Positions 63,920 to 64,000 of a stretch of 64,000 nucleotides of DNA are shown piece by piece. The first letter of the stretch is position 1, and every line of letters starts with the position of its first letter. Position numbers and translations under genes: made by a program. Location: NCBI RefSeq assembly GCF_041146395.1, contig NC_091010.1, positions 45,094,001-45,158,000 of the forward strand. Reading direction: 5' to 3'. Below the pieces are notes generated by a model. It saw only the letters and a list, made by a program, of their open reading frames with translations. It did not search any database and was not told where the DNA came from. Source of the stretch: Eulemur rufifrons (Eukaryota; Chordata; Mammalia; Primates; Lemuridae).

Positions 63920-64000
63920 AGCACTCTTGTGCACTGCTGGTGGAAGTGAAAATTGATAGTCTTTCTGGAAAGCAATTTGGCAAAAGGTACCAAGTACCTT
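63920..64000 (+). mobile_element. L1 fragment cut by the window end
   Basis: Reads cttgtgcactgctggtgg and ctggaaagcaatttggcaaa, an L1 ORF2 end motif. Confidence 0.6.

Larger units (their letters stand above)
39218..64000 (+). other. UBTD1: UBTD1 intron 1 (continues past the window)
   Basis: No further UBTD1 exon and no other convincing gene was found. It holds L2, MIR and L1 fragments listed separately, a (GT)15 tract and several G-rich runs. Stretches 46300-47100, 51600-53590, 53990-56585 and 58400-63370 show no gene and no repeat I could name with confidence. They are moderately GC-rich, which explains several long chance open frames. Confidence 0.85.

Overview
The window is nuclear DNA from a primate, most likely a strepsirrhine (lemur or galago type). 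Exons are short and bounded by GT-AG introns, there is a CpG-island promoter, and the introns are full of SINE, L1, L2, MIR and DNA-transposon relics. The youngest SINEs are Alu-like dimers with the expanded central linker I associate with strepsirrhine Alus. They have long A-tails and clear target-site duplications. The species is inferred from the SINEs, not proven.

The layout matches the human 10q24.1 gene order ZDHHC16 - MMS19 - UBTD1, recognised from the translated exons. ZDHHC16 (+ strand) occupies 999 to about 6840. Ten coding exons splice into a 377-codon protein acyltransferase; any 5' noncoding exon lies left of the window. MMS19 (- strand) runs from its ATG at 38289 to its stop at 7424-7426. 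I could place all 31 exons, which join in phase to 3093 nt (1030 residues plus stop). The two genes converge tail to tail, with about 200 bp between the expected cleavage sites. UBTD1 (+ strand) starts at 39148; only its first coding exon (23 codons plus one base) is present, and 39218-64000 is its intron 1.

MMS19 and UBTD1 diverge from a CpG island at about 38050-39650 with GC boxes, CCAAT boxes, an E-box and an NRF1-like site, as expected of a shared bidirectional promoter.

The gene products are not one pathway. ZDHHC16 is a membrane S-acyltransferase. MMS19 is the HEAT-repeat scaffold of the cytosolic iron-sulfur targeting complex and serves DNA-repair and replication enzymes. UBTD1 is a ubiquitin-like-domain protein that works with UBE2D-type conjugating enzymes.

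The most notable non-genic items are in MMS19 introns. There is an apparently full-length mariner transposon (29863-31142) with matching termini and TA duplications. There is also an RPL10A retropseudogene whose 5' end is kept but whose 3' end is lost, embedded in L1-like sequence, and inverted pairs of young Alus that flank MMS19 exons. I saw no new biological system; the UBTD1 intron is ordinary sequence with old repeats.
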